Origin: Verrucomicrobiota bacterium
GTDB taxonomy: Bacteria > Verrucomicrobiota > Verrucomicrobiae > Limisphaerales > UBA11358
NCBI GenBank assembly: GCA_014860005.1
Contig: JACZKP010000190.1
Coordinates: 1-45,369 of the forward strand
DNA: 45,369 nt
Reading direction: 5' to 3'
Shown here: one piece after another, positions 32,850-41,624 of the stretch
How positions within the stretch are numbered: position 1 is the first letter of the stretch
Layout: every line of letters starts with the position of its first letter
Position numbers and translations under genes: made by a program
The notes under the pieces: model-generated
What the model was told of the DNA's origin: nothing
What the model saw: the letters and a program-made list of their open reading frames with translations, nothing else
Databases searched by the model: none

Positions 32850-34214
32850 TCACCCAAACATCATCTTGCAGATGATCACTGATGCGATGATGCCCACGCC
32901 GTCGGCAATCAATCCTGCCGGGACAGCGTGGCGAGTGCGTTTCACACCAACCGCGCCGAAATAAACCGCGATCACGTAAAACGTCGTTTCTGTGCTGCCG
33001 AAAATTGTGCCCGCCGTACGCGCAATCAAACTGTCCGGGCCGAACTCCTTCACCAGATCGGTGAACAACCCCAGCGTACCGCTGCCGCTCAAGGGACGCA
33101 CCAGGCAAAGCGGCACGATCTCGGTGGGAAAGCCCACCCAATCCAGCGCCGGCTTCAGCCAGGCTGTGAACATCTCAATGCCGCCTGCCGCGCGAAACAT
33201 TCCGATGGCGACCAGAATCGCCACCAGATACGGCATGATCATCACCGACACCTGAAAGCCTTCCTTCGCGCCCTCGACGAATTCCTCATAGACCTTAATT
33301 TTCCGCAACGACGCGTAGAGCGGGAAGAACGACAACAGGAACGGAATCGAGAGCAGCGAAACCGCATTCACGGCGCGGATGAAAGTGCGGGTGAAGAAAT
33401 TGTCGCCGGCCTGATTTGCCGGTGCCGCGTGACCGAACAATTCCGGGAAGCCAAACCGCAAAAACGCCCACGCAAAGAAGCCGAAGAACGCCGCCAGAAT
33501 AATGCCGCCAACCCAATCCAACGGCGCAAGCTCGTGTCCCCTCTCCCGTCCTTCGGACACCCTCTCCCCGTCGGACGGGGAGAGGGCAGGGAGAGGGGTT
33601 TTCTTTTCTTCAGTAGTCAACGGCGGCAGACGATAACCCGGCAGTTTCTCCAGCAGTTTCACCGAGGAGATGCCGGCGATGGTCGAGAAAATCGTCGCCA
33701 GAAAAGCTGTGCCGATGATGGCCGAGGGATTGACCGAACCCGCCACCGCCATCACCCCGACCGCCGTGGCGGGGACCAGTTGAATGGAACTGGTGTTGAT
33801 GGCAAGGAACGTACACATCGCGTTCGTGGCCACGCCGGGCCGGAGATTCAGCGTTTCCAAATCCTTCATCGCGCGGATTCCCAGCGGCGTGGCGGCATTG
33901 GCGAGGCCGAGCATGTTGGCCGCCATGTTCATCAGCATTGCGCCCATCGCGGGATGTTCCACGGGCACTTCGGGAAAGAGTCGGCGCATCACCGGCCGCA
34001 GCGCGCGGGCCAGGAGTTGGATCAAGCCCGCCTTTTCCGCCAGCCGCATCACGCCCAACCAGAGCGCCATGATGCCCGCCAGCGGCAGCGCCAGCTTCAT
34101 CACGGCGAACTCCGCGCGGTCGAACGCCTCCTTCGACACGGCCTCGAGCGCGCCGTTGTAACCGCCGATCAACACGGCGGCGACAATCAACCCGAGCCAG
34201 ATGTAGTTGAGCAT
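32850..34214 (-). CDS. Fused SpmA-SpmB (nucleoside-recognition / Gate domain) membrane protein
   Basis: This 454-residue protein joins two Gate-domain halves. The N-terminal half (about 1-195) is SpmA-like: NMAANMLGLANAATPLGIRA and AMCTFLAINTSSIQLVPATA. The C-terminal half (about 232-454) is SpmB-like: FVEGAKEGFQVSVMIMPYLV, LCLVRPLSGSGTLGL and TIFGSTETTFYVIAVYFGAV. Spm proteins were found through spore-core maturation in Bacillus but are widespread in non-sporulating bacteria with unknown transport function. The linker (about 197-231) contains TPLPALSPSDGERV, encoded by a perfect palindromic repeat and therefore likely an insertion. Confidence 0.9.
   Translation of the reverse strand: MLNYIWLGLIVAAVLIGGYNGALEAVSKEAFDRAEFAVMKLALPLAGIMALWLGVMRLAEKAGLIQLLARALRPVMRRLFPEVPVEHPAMGAMLMNMAANMLGLANAATPLGIRAMKDLETLNLRPGVATNAMCTFLAINTSSIQLVPATAVGVMAVAGSVNPSAIIGTAFLATIFSTIAGISSVKLLEKLPGYRLPPLTTEEKKTPLPALSPSDGERVSEGRERGHELAPLDWVGGIILAAFFGFFAWAFLRFGFPELFGHAAPANQAGDNFFTRTFIRAVNAVSLLSIPFLLSFFPLYASLRKIKVYEEFVEGAKEGFQVSVMIMPYLVAILVAIGMFRAAGGIEMFTAWLKPALDWVGFPTEIVPLCLVRPLSGSGTLGLFTDLVKEFGPDSLIARTAGTIFGSTETTFYVIAVYFGAVGVKRTRHAVPAGLIADGVGIIASVIICKMMFG
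33560..33586. repeat. 13-bp perfect palindrome (CCCTCTCCC family) inside the spmAB linker
   Basis: CCCTCTCCCCGTC and GACGGGGAGAGGG flank a single central G. The sequence is in frame and encodes part of the hydrophilic linker between the two Gate domains. Related CCCTCTCCC units lie at 38801-39041. Confidence 0.75.
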
Positions 34215-34281
34215 CGGTCGGAGGATACAAGCGGCAGGGAAAGCGAGAAAGCCGGAAAGTGGAGGCGAAGGCGCTCAAATC

Positions 34282-34337
34282 ACCCAAACGGCCAAATACC
34301 CAAATACCCAGGAGGTTTGGGTGTTTGGACCTTGGGT
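34282..34337. repeat. CCCAAATACCC / GGGTATTTG repeat, with copy 2 of the GTTTGGG element
   Basis: Plus-strand CCAAATACCC units (34292-34310) face GGGTATTTG (34333-34341), and GTTTGGGTGTTTGG plus ACCTTGGGT (34315-34337) repeats the element at 7615-7638. It fills most of the 137-base gap between the ankyrin protein and SpmAB genes and may serve as a terminator. Confidence 0.55.
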
Positions 34338-34351
34338 ATTTGAGTGTTTTC

Positions 34352-37300
34352 CTACGGCTTTTCCGGCACTTCAATCACGTCGCCGTCGCGCAGCCAGAGG
34401 TAGGGGGCGTTGTTGGCATCACTACAATCCACAGTCCATTCGCGAGTCTGGCCCGAGGCCGTGTCGCTGCGAGTGACTTTCACACGGGTAAGATCGGACG
34501 AGAAACGAACCAGCTTCGATTGGTCCAAGGCCGATCGCAGCATGAAAGACACGCTGCTGAATTTCGCGTGCCCCCCATAGACCAAAGTTCTGTCCTCCAA
34601 GAGAAGTGGTCTGTTGGTCTCGGCCCGCAAAAACTCTGGCGCAAGCTTCAGCGCCGCATTCGTGCGGCTGATCGCCACCGTGACCGTACGCGAGACGCAC
34701 TTGATCAACGCGGCTACGTCCGCGTCCGCCAGTCCCGGCCAACTCTCGGCCACAGGATGATCTGCTTCAGGAATCTCCACCACATCGCCCCAACGCAGCA
34801 TTACGTCGCGCGAACAATCACCGGAGTTCAGAATGTCGGCAACGTTGACTGGAATTGTCGTCCAACTCCGACCGTCAGCGGCAGGCCGATGGATGACCAG
34901 CTTTTTGAAATCGGGGAACCGCAGTGCCTCGCGCGACCAGACATCTGCGATTTGCCCCGTCCGTGGCTGCGGAACACCGGTGCGCCGGTCGCTAATCAAG
35001 CCATAATGCCCGGCGATCAACTCCAGGAGCCTGAACTGGTTCCAATCGTTCGTGCCCTTCGCGAAAACGACCGCGGAGTAGTTGGCTGAAGCACGGCGAA
35101 CTTCGATGCGGTCGGTGCGCGGCAGGTCATCCACCGCGCCATGCTGGCGGAGCAGATCGGCCAGCGCAGCGGCTGAAATGGGTTGCACCTCCGGGTCCTG
35201 GCGCGACGGCGGCGACGACGGCGGTAGCACACCGAAGGCAATCCCCGGCGCTCGCGGCCCGGCCATTTTCTCCTTGGCGTGGTCCATCGGTGTCTTGCCG
35301 TGGTTGTCGCGGACGTTTACGTCGGCCTTGTTGGTGAGCAGCAACTGCACAAGCGATCGGTCTTCCCGTCCTGCGGCCAGGTGCAGCGGGGTGTTGCCTC
35401 TCACAATCAGGTTCGGGTCCGCCTCGTGCGCGAGCAACAACGCCGCCACCTCGGTCTTGCGGTCAAGAACGGCTAGCATCAGCGGCGTCACACCATCGCG
35501 ATTGAAGCGGTTCACTTCGGCACCGGCGTCCAACAGAAGGCGGACCGTCTGCTCGTCGCCTTTTTGCACGGCGACGTGCAGCGGAGTGTCGCGCGCATCC
35601 GCGGGCGGATTCACTCGTGCGCCGGCGTCGAGCAAGGCTTTCACTCCGGCGGCGTTGCCGACCGCGGCAGCCGGGTACAACACTGAATTGGCCACCGGGT
35701 AGCCGCCTTCGGCGTTGGGATCCGCGCCCGCGTCGAGGAACGCTTTCAACAATTCAGCGTCCCCGTGGGCTCCCCAGACCAACGGTGAGCCAGAAACCGG
35801 AAGCCGGGCTTTCGCGTCCGCTTTGAACTGGAAGAAGAGTTTTGCCAGGTCGGCGCGCTGTTTGGCCACTGCGATTTGAAGTGGTGTCAACTTTGCGGCG
35901 CCTCGGGGGAAAGTCCTGCCATCCAACGAAACTTCGAAGTCCACGGGCGCTGCGCGATTGGGATCGGCGCCGGCACGCACCAACAGGTTCGCGATGTTGG
36001 TGCCTTCGCGATTGCACACGACCGCCAGCGGCAGGCCCGATGCGCCGGCGTTCGGATCGGCCCTGGCTTCAAGCAGCGCTTTCACCATGTCAGCGTGCCC
36101 ATTGCCCGCAGCGTAGCTGAGCGCGGAACGACCGCTGGAATCAACGATGTTGGGATCGGCCTTCGCGGAGATAAGCCGGTTCAGAACCTCTGAGTAACCG
36201 CGCACCGCTGCGATAAACAGCGACGTTTGACATGCGGCGTCTTGGGCATTGACGCTGGCGCCTTTGACAACGAGAAAAGCTGTGAGGTGGGGACGCCCAA
36301 AGACTGCGGTTAAATGCAATGGCGTTGACTCGTTCTTGGTTCTCGCGTTCACGTCGGCTTTGGCTGCAACCAAGGCCTCGGCCACCCCCTGAAAGCCTTT
36401 CCAAGCGGCGATATGCAGCGGCGTATGACCGTCTTTATCCCGCGCTTCCAAGTCGGCTTTGTATTGCGTCAGCAACTCGATCATGGCTTTGTGGCCACCG
36501 GCGGCTGCGTGATGCACCGGCGCGCCGGCTTGAATAAACCCAGGCCCATCGCCTGCCTTCTGCTCAACTGAGGCGCCGTTCTCCAGCAGGAAGCGCGCAA
36601 CCCGCAACTGGCCTCGCGCGGCCGCCAGGCAGAGCGGAGTCATGTTCCCCGGTCCCGCGGACCCCGAAGGCGCGTTGATCAAATCCGGGCTGTTTTGAAT
36701 CATCGCCTGGATGCGGCGGATTTCTTGTTCCTCCTCGTCTGTGGCAGCCGAGGCATTGGCGTCGGCGCTTCCAGAACCTCCGAACACTTGGGCGTTATCA
36801 GCGGCAGACACACGCAACTCCAGAGCCTTTTTGATGTGTTCAATTCGCGCGTTAATTTCTTTGTCAATGTTCCTTAAGTGCAAGTCGGCCGATATTATCT
36901 CTGGATGGTCCGGGGGGTGGTTGACGGCTTTCTCTGCGCGTTTGGATTGGGTGTCTTCGTATTGACTGAGGAGCTTGATGAGCAATTGATCGTGAACAAG
37001 TGTTGGTACGACCTGTCGGGCCTCCGCAGGCGTGAGCCTCTGGATTCTCTTGAGTAACACCCTGTCACGTGCCAAGTCTGAGCTCGCCAGACTTTTCTCT
37101 GCGAAGCCCGGCCTTGACTGATCGGCACGGATCGCCTCTGTCAATCGTAGCGTGGCTCGTAGTAGGGCTTCTTTTTTCATTATTAGCGTGTTGCGCCCAT
37201 CGTTGAACGCTTCCAAAATCCGATCCGCTTCCGCTCGCAAATTCGTATTGGTCGCTGATGACACACGTGTTTGTTCGTAACGATTCCAAATTCGGGTGAG

Positions 37301-37897
37301 ATCTTCGTCGTCAAGGATTCGGACGGTCGAAGCCGGATCGGTTGAATTCCTGGCTTGCTCTACCTGAAGTTTCAACAGCAGACACTGGTCTTCCAAGCTT
37401 GCTACTATATCGCCCAGAACTGAGTCAGCGGAAGAATTTGTCTCAACCCTGCTCAAGCCAAGAAGATTCTGCCGGCTCAACGTGGCGAGCGTTTCCTGAT
37501 CGGAAAACTCCCGCACGATGCGTTCGTATTGCAACACGGCTTCGTTGGTTTTGCCCTGCTTGCGATAGACTTCGCCCAGCCGGAAGATGGCGGTGGCGGC
37601 CAGCTTGCGGTCCTTATCGAATTGCGCGCTCACAGCCTGATACGCCTGCGCCGCCGCTTCGAGATTGTGATTGGCCTCCTCCTCGAATAATCCCTTTTGC
37701 AGCGTGGAGGTGAGATCGTTTGTCGCCGCCAAAACACTTATCGGCAGGAGGAGAAACGCGAAGGCGCAAAGGCGCAAACACGCAACGGGAAAACAGGCTT
37801 TGCCTCGCGTCCTGGCGTCCTGGCGTCTTGGTGTTAAAACTGAAATCGCCGCTTTTTCGGCTTCGCGCGTAGGTTCATGTTTCATGGCTGTCATCAT
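34352..37897 (-). CDS. Large exported protein: TPR-like N-terminus, ankyrin repeats, SLBB-like C-terminus
   Basis: From ATG 37897 (one of three close starts) the protein has about 1181 residues. A signal peptide is formed by ACLRLCAFAFLLLPISVLAA. Next comes a TPR-like helical region (AAAQAYQAVSAQFDKDRKLA, FRLGEVYRKQGKTNEAVLQY). About 12 ankyrin repeats follow in the middle, each with a TPLHxAA-type core (for example GHTPLHIAAWKGFQGVAEAL). The last 250 residues contain two beta-grasp, SLBB-like segments (MLRWGDVVEIPE and LWLRDGDVIEVPEKP), a domain known from polysaccharide-export proteins. It should act outside the cytoplasmic membrane as a protein or ligand scaffold. It lies downstream of a two-component pair. 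Confidence 0.82.
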   Translation of the reverse strand: MMTAMKHEPTREAEKAAISVLTPRRQDARTRGKACFPVACLRLCAFAFLLLPISVLAATNDLTSTLQKGLFEEEANHNLEAAAQAYQAVSAQFDKDRKLAATAIFRLGEVYRKQGKTNEAVLQYERIVREFSDQETLATLSRQNLLGLSRVETNSSADSVLGDIVASLEDQCLLLKLQVEQARNSTDPASTVRILDDEDLTRIWNRYEQTRVSSATNTNLRAEADRILEAFNDGRNTLIMKKEALLRATLRLTEAIRADQSRPGFAEKSLASSDLARDRVLLKRIQRLTPAEARQVVPTLVHDQLLIKLLSQYEDTQSKRAEKAVNHPPDHPEIISADLHLRNIDKEINARIEHIKKALELRVSAADNAQVFGGSGSADANASAATDEEEQEIRRIQAMIQNSPDLINAPSGSAGPGNMTPLCLAAARGQLRVARFLLENGASVEQKAGDGPGFIQAGAPVHHAAAGGHKAMIELLTQYKADLEARDKDGHTPLHIAAWKGFQGVAEALVAAKADVNARTKNESTPLHLTAVFGRPHLTAFLVVKGASVNAQDAACQTSLFIAAVRGYSEVLNRLISAKADPNIVDSSGRSALSYAAGNGHADMVKALLEARADPNAGASGLPLAVVCNREGTNIANLLVRAGADPNRAAPVDFEVSLDGRTFPRGAAKLTPLQIAVAKQRADLAKLFFQFKADAKARLPVSGSPLVWGAHGDAELLKAFLDAGADPNAEGGYPVANSVLYPAAAVGNAAGVKALLDAGARVNPPADARDTPLHVAVQKGDEQTVRLLLDAGAEVNRFNRDGVTPLMLAVLDRKTEVAALLLAHEADPNLIVRGNTPLHLAAGREDRSLVQLLLTNKADVNVRDNHGKTPMDHAKEKMAGPRAPGIAFGVLPPSSPPSRQDPEVQPISAAALADLLRQHGAVDDLPRTDRIEVRRASANYSAVVFAKGTNDWNQFRLLELIAGHYGLISDRRTGVPQPRTGQIADVWSREALRFPDFKKLVIHRPAADGRSWTTIPVNVADILNSGDCSRDVMLRWGDVVEIPEADHPVAESWPGLADADVAALIKCVSRTVTVAISRTNAALKLAPEFLRAETNRPLLLEDRTLVYGGHAKFSSVSFMLRSALDQSKLVRFSSDLTRVKVTRSDTASGQTREWTVDCSDANNAPYLWLRDGDVIEVPEKP
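37752..37831. repeat. Repeat-derived sequence encoding the signal peptide of the ankyrin protein
   Basis: AACGCGAAGGCGCAAAGG with GCGCAAACACG (37755-37783) contains a tandem GGCGCAAA unit. CCTGGCGTCCTGGCGTCTTGG-type units (37811-37831) lie next to it. Both are low-complexity arrays. They fall within the coding region and provide much of the signal-peptide sequence of the ankyrin-repeat protein. Confidence 0.5.
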
Positions 37898-37914
37898 GGC
37901 TCTTCCGGGGTTTT

Positions 37915-37938
37915 GAGTTGTCACGCTTTTGCAAAATC
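37915..37938 (-). promoter_or_regulatory. Shared 24-bp site, copy 1 (before the ankyrin-repeat gene)
   Basis: The plus-strand sequence GAGTTGTCACG-c-TTTTGCAAA-a-TC differs from the site at 41625-41648 in only two bases. Each lies shortly before the start of a minus-strand gene (17 bases before ATG 37897 here, 43 bases before the kinase gene there). Each is next to a GGCAGGAA-type inverted repeat. It may be an operator for the neighbouring response regulator or part of a mobile repeat. Confidence 0.5.
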
Positions 37939-37946
37939 GGAAACCG

Positions 37947-38030
37947 AAAGGCAGGAACATTGATGGCAGGAAAATGAAAAGGAAATCCCCGGTTCTTCCC
38001 GATTTTCCTGCCATCAATGTTCCTGCCTTT
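37947..38030. repeat. Perfect 29-bp inverted repeat
   Basis: AAAGGCAGGAACATTG-ATGGCAGGAAAAT (37947-37975) is repeated in reverse complement at 38002-38030 with a 26-base spacer. It lies directly after the response regulator stop codon (38038) and before the ankyrin-repeat gene. It could end or stabilise the regulator transcript; no U-run follows, so it is not a classical terminator. Confidence 0.85.
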
Positions 38031-38037
38031 CCTCATC

Positions 38038-38718
38038 TCACAAATCCAGCTTGTATCCCACGCCATGCACGGTCTTGATCCAACGGGGCGCGTCGGGATT
38101 CTTCTCCAGCTTCGCGCGCAGGCTGGCGATGTGGTTATCCACCGTCCGCGTCGTGGGGAACGCCGTGTAACCCCAGACCACGTCCAGGAATTTTTCGCGC
38201 GACACGGGTTCGCCTTCGGCCTCGGCCATCAACCGCAACATGGCAAATTCCTTGGCGGTCAGGTGGATTGGCCTTCGCCCACGCCCGGCCTTTTGCCGCG
38301 CCAGATCAATTTCCACGTCGCCGAGCTTTAGGCGGGCCGGCACGTGGTTTTGCTTGCGCGCCCGCCGCAGCAACGCTCGCACGCGCGCGAGCAATTCTTC
38401 GGTGCTGAATGGTTTCACGAGATAATCGTCCGCGCCCGCGTCCAGGCCGGTTACGCGATCCTCGATCTGGCTCTTGGCGGTGAGCATGAGCACGGGGACG
38501 GCGTTTCCCAATCGCCGCAGCTCCGCGCACACGGCAAAGCCATCAAGCCTGGGCATCATGATGTCGAGCAGGATGAGATCGGGTTTTTCCGCAACGGCTT
38601 TGCACAGCCCGATTTCGCCATCCGCAGCCGTCAGCGCGCGATAGCCTTCGCCCTCGAGCACGTCGGCCAGCGCCATGCGCATGGGGGTCTCGTCTTCGAT
38701 GATCAGGATGCGTTCCAT
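38038..38718 (-). CDS. OmpR/PhoB-type response regulator
   Basis: This 226-residue protein has a receiver domain (about 1-120) with acidic pocket IIEDE, phospho-acceptor aspartate in LILLDIMMPRLDG, LMLTAK and the lysine in DYLVKPFS. A winged-helix DNA-binding domain (about 128-226) shows LTAKEFAMLRLMAEAEGEPV and the recognition-helix region VDNHIASLRAKLE followed by TVHGVGYKLDL. It should bind DNA as a dimer when phosphorylated. Its kinase is encoded upstream on the same strand (39260-41581), with 541 bases of repeat-filled DNA between, an unusually large gap for such a pair. Confidence 0.93.
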   Translation of the reverse strand: MERILIIEDETPMRMALADVLEGEGYRALTAADGEIGLCKAVAEKPDLILLDIMMPRLDGFAVCAELRRLGNAVPVLMLTAKSQIEDRVTGLDAGADDYLVKPFSTEELLARVRALLRRARKQNHVPARLKLGDVEIDLARQKAGRGRRPIHLTAKEFAMLRLMAEAEGEPVSREKFLDVVWGYTAFPTTRTVDNHIASLRAKLEKNPDAPRWIKTVHGVGYKLDL

Positions 38719-39259
38719 TTGGCCTTAACCACAGATGAACCCAGCTCGGCAGACCCGCAACCGCGGAGGGTGTACAACGGCACGCGCGTGATCGAAGAAT
38801 CTCCCTCTCCCAGCGGGAGAGGGCTGGGGTGAGGGAGAAAGGGTTCTCCTCTCTCCACGTTCCGCAACGCGGACACAGTGCTTTGGTGTGCGGTTCTCCC
38901 TCACCCTTAATCCCTCTCCCGCTGGGAGAGGGAGACCGCAATCGTCACTCCCTTGGTTTGCGGAAAGCCACTCTGCCAGTGCCGACTCACGACACTCGGA
39001 AAGCCGGCAGATGATTCTCCCTCTCCCAGCGGGGGAGGGAAACAGCGGGCGGCCTCCCACTGAGTTCTTTGACGTTTTTGCACAAAGTCGCGTCATTGCA
39101 TTATGGATGGAAAGGGGCGCGGGCGTCAGCCCGCTTCACTGCTCGGCCACGTCCAGGTTCAACCGAACACAACAGATCATCGAACGGTGAAGCGGAATAA
39201 ATTCCGTCTGCCAAGTGCCAGAGCGTGTCATCTGCGTTCATTTGGGTCCATCTGCGGTT
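38719..39259. repeat. Repeat-filled 541-base gap between kinase and response regulator, three CCCTCTCCC elements
   Basis: Copy A (38801-38837: CTCCCTCTCCCAGCGGGAG then AGGGCTGGGGTGAGGGAG) and copy B (38896-38935) are inverted versions of each other. Copy C is shorter (39017-39041). Each has an internal CCCTCTCCC-GGGAGAGGG hairpin. Near the ends are short ATCTGCGTTCATTTGGG-like repeat remnants (38727-38745 and 39226-39259). I see no gene in the gap. Confidence 0.75.
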
Positions 39260-41581
39260 TCAATTCTTCATCGGCAGTTCGATTGTAAAACGGCTGCCCT
39301 TGCCGATTTCGCTCTCGACGCGCACACGGCCACCGTGCGCCTCGACGATGTGTTTAACAATGCTCAATCCAATGCCCACCCCCTGGTTTTCGCGGCGCAA
39401 CTCCAGGCCCAGACGATAGAACCGCTCGAAAATTCTTTCATGCTCGGATGGAGGAATGCCGGGGCCGTGGTCGCTTACGGACAGTAGGACAGCCGCCGCG
39501 GCTGTCTCAATATTCATGGCCGTTTGCTCGGGCTCAGGTCTTGGTTTGGTTGCTGATGAGTCAGAGAAAGGCGCGACGCCTGTCCTACGTTGAGCGCAAA
39601 CCAGTCCGACCGTCACCGTCTCGCCCTTGGGCGAATGTTTGATGGCGTTATCAATCAGGTTTACCAGCGCCTGTTGGATGGCGCGGCCGTCCATATTCAG
39701 TTCAAGGGGGACAGCATAGTCAGGGGAATGATTCTCAAGGGAATGGGGAGCAGAAACTTTCTGGTCCGAGTTTTTATTCCCCTGACCAACATTCCCCTGA
39801 CGAACTGGGTTCAACTCCAGCTTCACGCCGCGTTCCGCCGCGTACGGCGCCATGAGTTTCACCGTTTGCTCCACCAACGCGCGCAAATCTGTCGGTTCAA
39901 ACTCGTATTGCTTCCGCCCCTGCTCGATGCGCGAGAAATCCAGTACGTTCTCGATCAATGACGAGAGCCGGCGACATTCCTGTCCGATGAACCGGAAGTA
40001 TTCTGCCTGTTTCGACGGTTCGGAGATTTTGCCGCGTTCCAGGCTCTCCGCGAGCAATCGCACGGACGCGATGGGGGCGCGCAATTCGTGCGAGACGCTG
40101 GAAACGAAATTGGATTTCATCTCGGCCAGTTGTTGCTGGCGCAGAAACGCCCGTCGTGCAGCCAGCAGCCCGATGACCGCCGCCATGGTGGAACAGGCGA
40201 TGAGCAAGCCGAACCAGAATGTCCGCGTGCGTTGCCGCTCGAAGAGCGCGGTTGGACTGGTCAAATAGACACTGACGGCCAACGCCGGGGCGTCATCTGC
40301 GGGCCTGGCCGCTGACGCCAAGGCGCGCGAAGCAAATTCGAAACTTTTCCCGGGCAAATCCGTTTGATACTCCTTATCCACGTGGCCGGTTTTGCCGCCC
40401 CGGTGACGGTAGCGCCAGAGCCGGAGATCACTGTCGGGAAGGTCTAGTTTCCGGCCGCCCAATATGATTCCGACGCCGAAATAATCTGGAACCCGTTTCG
40501 TATCGCTCACGAGTTGGTTCAGCTCCGAGCTGATTTGCCGTTCGCTCAGGCAAAGGAAGGAGTAGTTGGTGTTGCTCGCGTCGAATCGCACAGCCAGCCA
40601 ATTGCGGTCGTGAATGTTGAAATGCGAAAGCGTCGCATCGGCGGAAAAAGCTGGGAAATCTCGGTTCCAGCCTTCCGGCAGTGTGAACCAAAACAGGCGC
40701 GGCAAGTGCTCGTCCGATGTCGTGTTGGTGGCGGTTACGGATGAGAAGCGGCTGGTTGGACCGCCGACAAAGTGCTGTTTGGCCGCCAAGTAAAAATCAC
40801 GCAGACACTCGTGCATTTCCCAAAGGGCAAGGCATCTTTGTCTCCACCTCTTTGTAGTCTCAGCTTCTTGATCCGGCGGTGTGCGCAGGAACAATGGAGT
40901 CAGCGGAGTCGGATGGAAGACCGCATTGGAGTAAAATGACTCCGCCGACACAAGATTCGTCAGCGACAGGTCGTTCGTCGTGGTCGCCGTTAGTTCGAGC
41001 AATTTCCATTGCGCCAATGGCTGTAAGGGGAGGCCGCTTTCACCAACCGCACTTGGAGATGTTTGCGATACCATGCTCAACGCTTCCGCTGCATCCGCAA
41101 GTTTCTGCTGTTGGATCAGCAACAGACCGAGCCGGTAATGCGCAGCGGCGGCGAACCGTTCCGGCGGGTTTGATTTGATAAAATCACGCCAGGCTTGTTC
41201 AGCGGAAGCGATGTTGTATTCGTTGTCACTTGCGCTTTGCGCCGCAAGCCAGAGCTGTTTGCCGTTTGAATCAAGTTCGGCGAGATCGAACGGATGAGGG
41301 ACGGGAACAGAGGCGTGAGGCGGTGGAAAGATCAAATCTCCTGCAGCATCAATTGTGAAATGCAACCGGCCGGACATGTTGGTCACGGCCAGTTCGGTCC
41401 AGATGTGCTCCACGAGGTCATCCGCGATGCTTTGCGCGCGTTCGGCGGCTTCGCGTTCGGCCAGCCGCCGGTCCTGGCGCAGCGAGAGGAAGCCCACGGC
41501 GGCCAGCACCGCCACCGGCAGGATAATCAGCAAGCCCTGCCAGAGGAAGGTCGGTTTGCGTGGTGGAGACGGTGCAGCCAT
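39260..41581 (-). CDS. Membrane sensor histidine kinase with two repeat-derived insertions
   Basis: This 773-residue protein has two membrane helices (about 13-33 and 455-475) enclosing a large sensor region (34-454) of unrecognised type, partly TPR-like ([20 protein letters not shown]). The kinase core follows: HisKA with phospho-acceptor H498 in [17 protein letters not shown] box [15 protein letters not shown] (N642), G1 box DHGPGIPP (704-711), F box FERFYRLG and G2 box [12 protein letters not shown]. Two unusual segments interrupt the ATPase domain: residues 591-628 just before the N box, and residues 665-699 between N and G1 boxes. Both are encoded by dispersed palindromic repeats. The frame stays open and all catalytic boxes are present, so the enzyme may still work. 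Confidence 0.92.
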   Translation of the reverse strand: MAAPSPPRKPTFLWQGLLIILPVAVLAAVGFLSLRQDRRLAEREAAERAQSIADDLVEHIWTELAVTNMSGRLHFTIDAAGDLIFPPPHASVPVPHPFDLAELDSNGKQLWLAAQSASDNEYNIASAEQAWRDFIKSNPPERFAAAAHYRLGLLLIQQQKLADAAEALSMVSQTSPSAVGESGLPLQPLAQWKLLELTATTTNDLSLTNLVSAESFYSNAVFHPTPLTPLFLRTPPDQEAETTKRWRQRCLALWEMHECLRDFYLAAKQHFVGGPTSRFSSVTATNTTSDEHLPRLFWFTLPEGWNRDFPAFSADATLSHFNIHDRNWLAVRFDASNTNYSFLCLSERQISSELNQLVSDTKRVPDYFGVGIILGGRKLDLPDSDLRLWRYRHRGGKTGHVDKEYQTDLPGKSFEFASRALASAARPADDAPALAVSVYLTSPTALFERQRTRTFWFGLLIACSTMAAVIGLLAARRAFLRQQQLAEMKSNFVSSVSHELRAPIASVRLLAESLERGKISEPSKQAEYFRFIGQECRRLSSLIENVLDFSRIEQGRKQYEFEPTDLRALVEQTVKLMAPYAAERGVKLELNPVRQGNVGQGNKNSDQKVSAPHSLENHSPDYAVPLELNMDGRAIQQALVNLIDNAIKHSPKGETVTVGLVCAQRRTGVAPFSDSSATKPRPEPEQTAMNIETAAAAVLLSVSDHGPGIPPSEHERIFERFYRLGLELRRENQGVGIGLSIVKHIVEAHGGRVRVESEIGKGSRFTIELPMKN
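39484..39588. repeat. 105-bp in-frame repeat insertion in the kinase gene
   Basis: The left edge is GTAGGACAG-CCGCCGCGG-CTGTCTC (39484-39508), with a perfect 8-bp hairpin. The right edge is the inverted element GGCGCGACGCC-TGTCCTAC (39570-39588), the exact reverse complement of 14700-14718. The segment is 105 bases long (35 codons), so it keeps the frame and encodes residues about 665-699. Confidence 0.75.
39719..39801. repeat. Second repeat insertion in the kinase gene
   Basis: GTCAGGGGAATG (39719-39730) and CATTCCCCTGAC (39790-39801) are perfect 12-bp inverted arms, and a further ATTCCCCTGAC unit lies at 39776-39786. The segment encodes residues about 594-621, which have no counterpart in ordinary ATPase domains. 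The units resemble those at 28020-28096. Confidence 0.7.
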
Positions 41582-41624
41582 GTGCGCTTCTATTTGTGAC
41601 TGAGCCTAGGCCGACGGCAAGCGC

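Noticed and set aside
32928..34343. Open frame of about 471 codons on the plus strand opposite spmAB
   Set aside because: The minus-strand frame encodes clear SpmA and SpmB domains; the opposite frame gives an Arg/His/Gln-rich sequence without similarity.
38801..39041. Three CCCTCTCCC repeats considered as a CRISPR array
   Set aside because: The copies differ in orientation and length, are palindromic, and the spacers are unequal; no cas genes are near.
39260..41581. Kinase considered a pseudogene because of odd insertions
   Set aside because: The frame is intact from start to stop and H498, the N box, G1, F and G2 boxes are all present.
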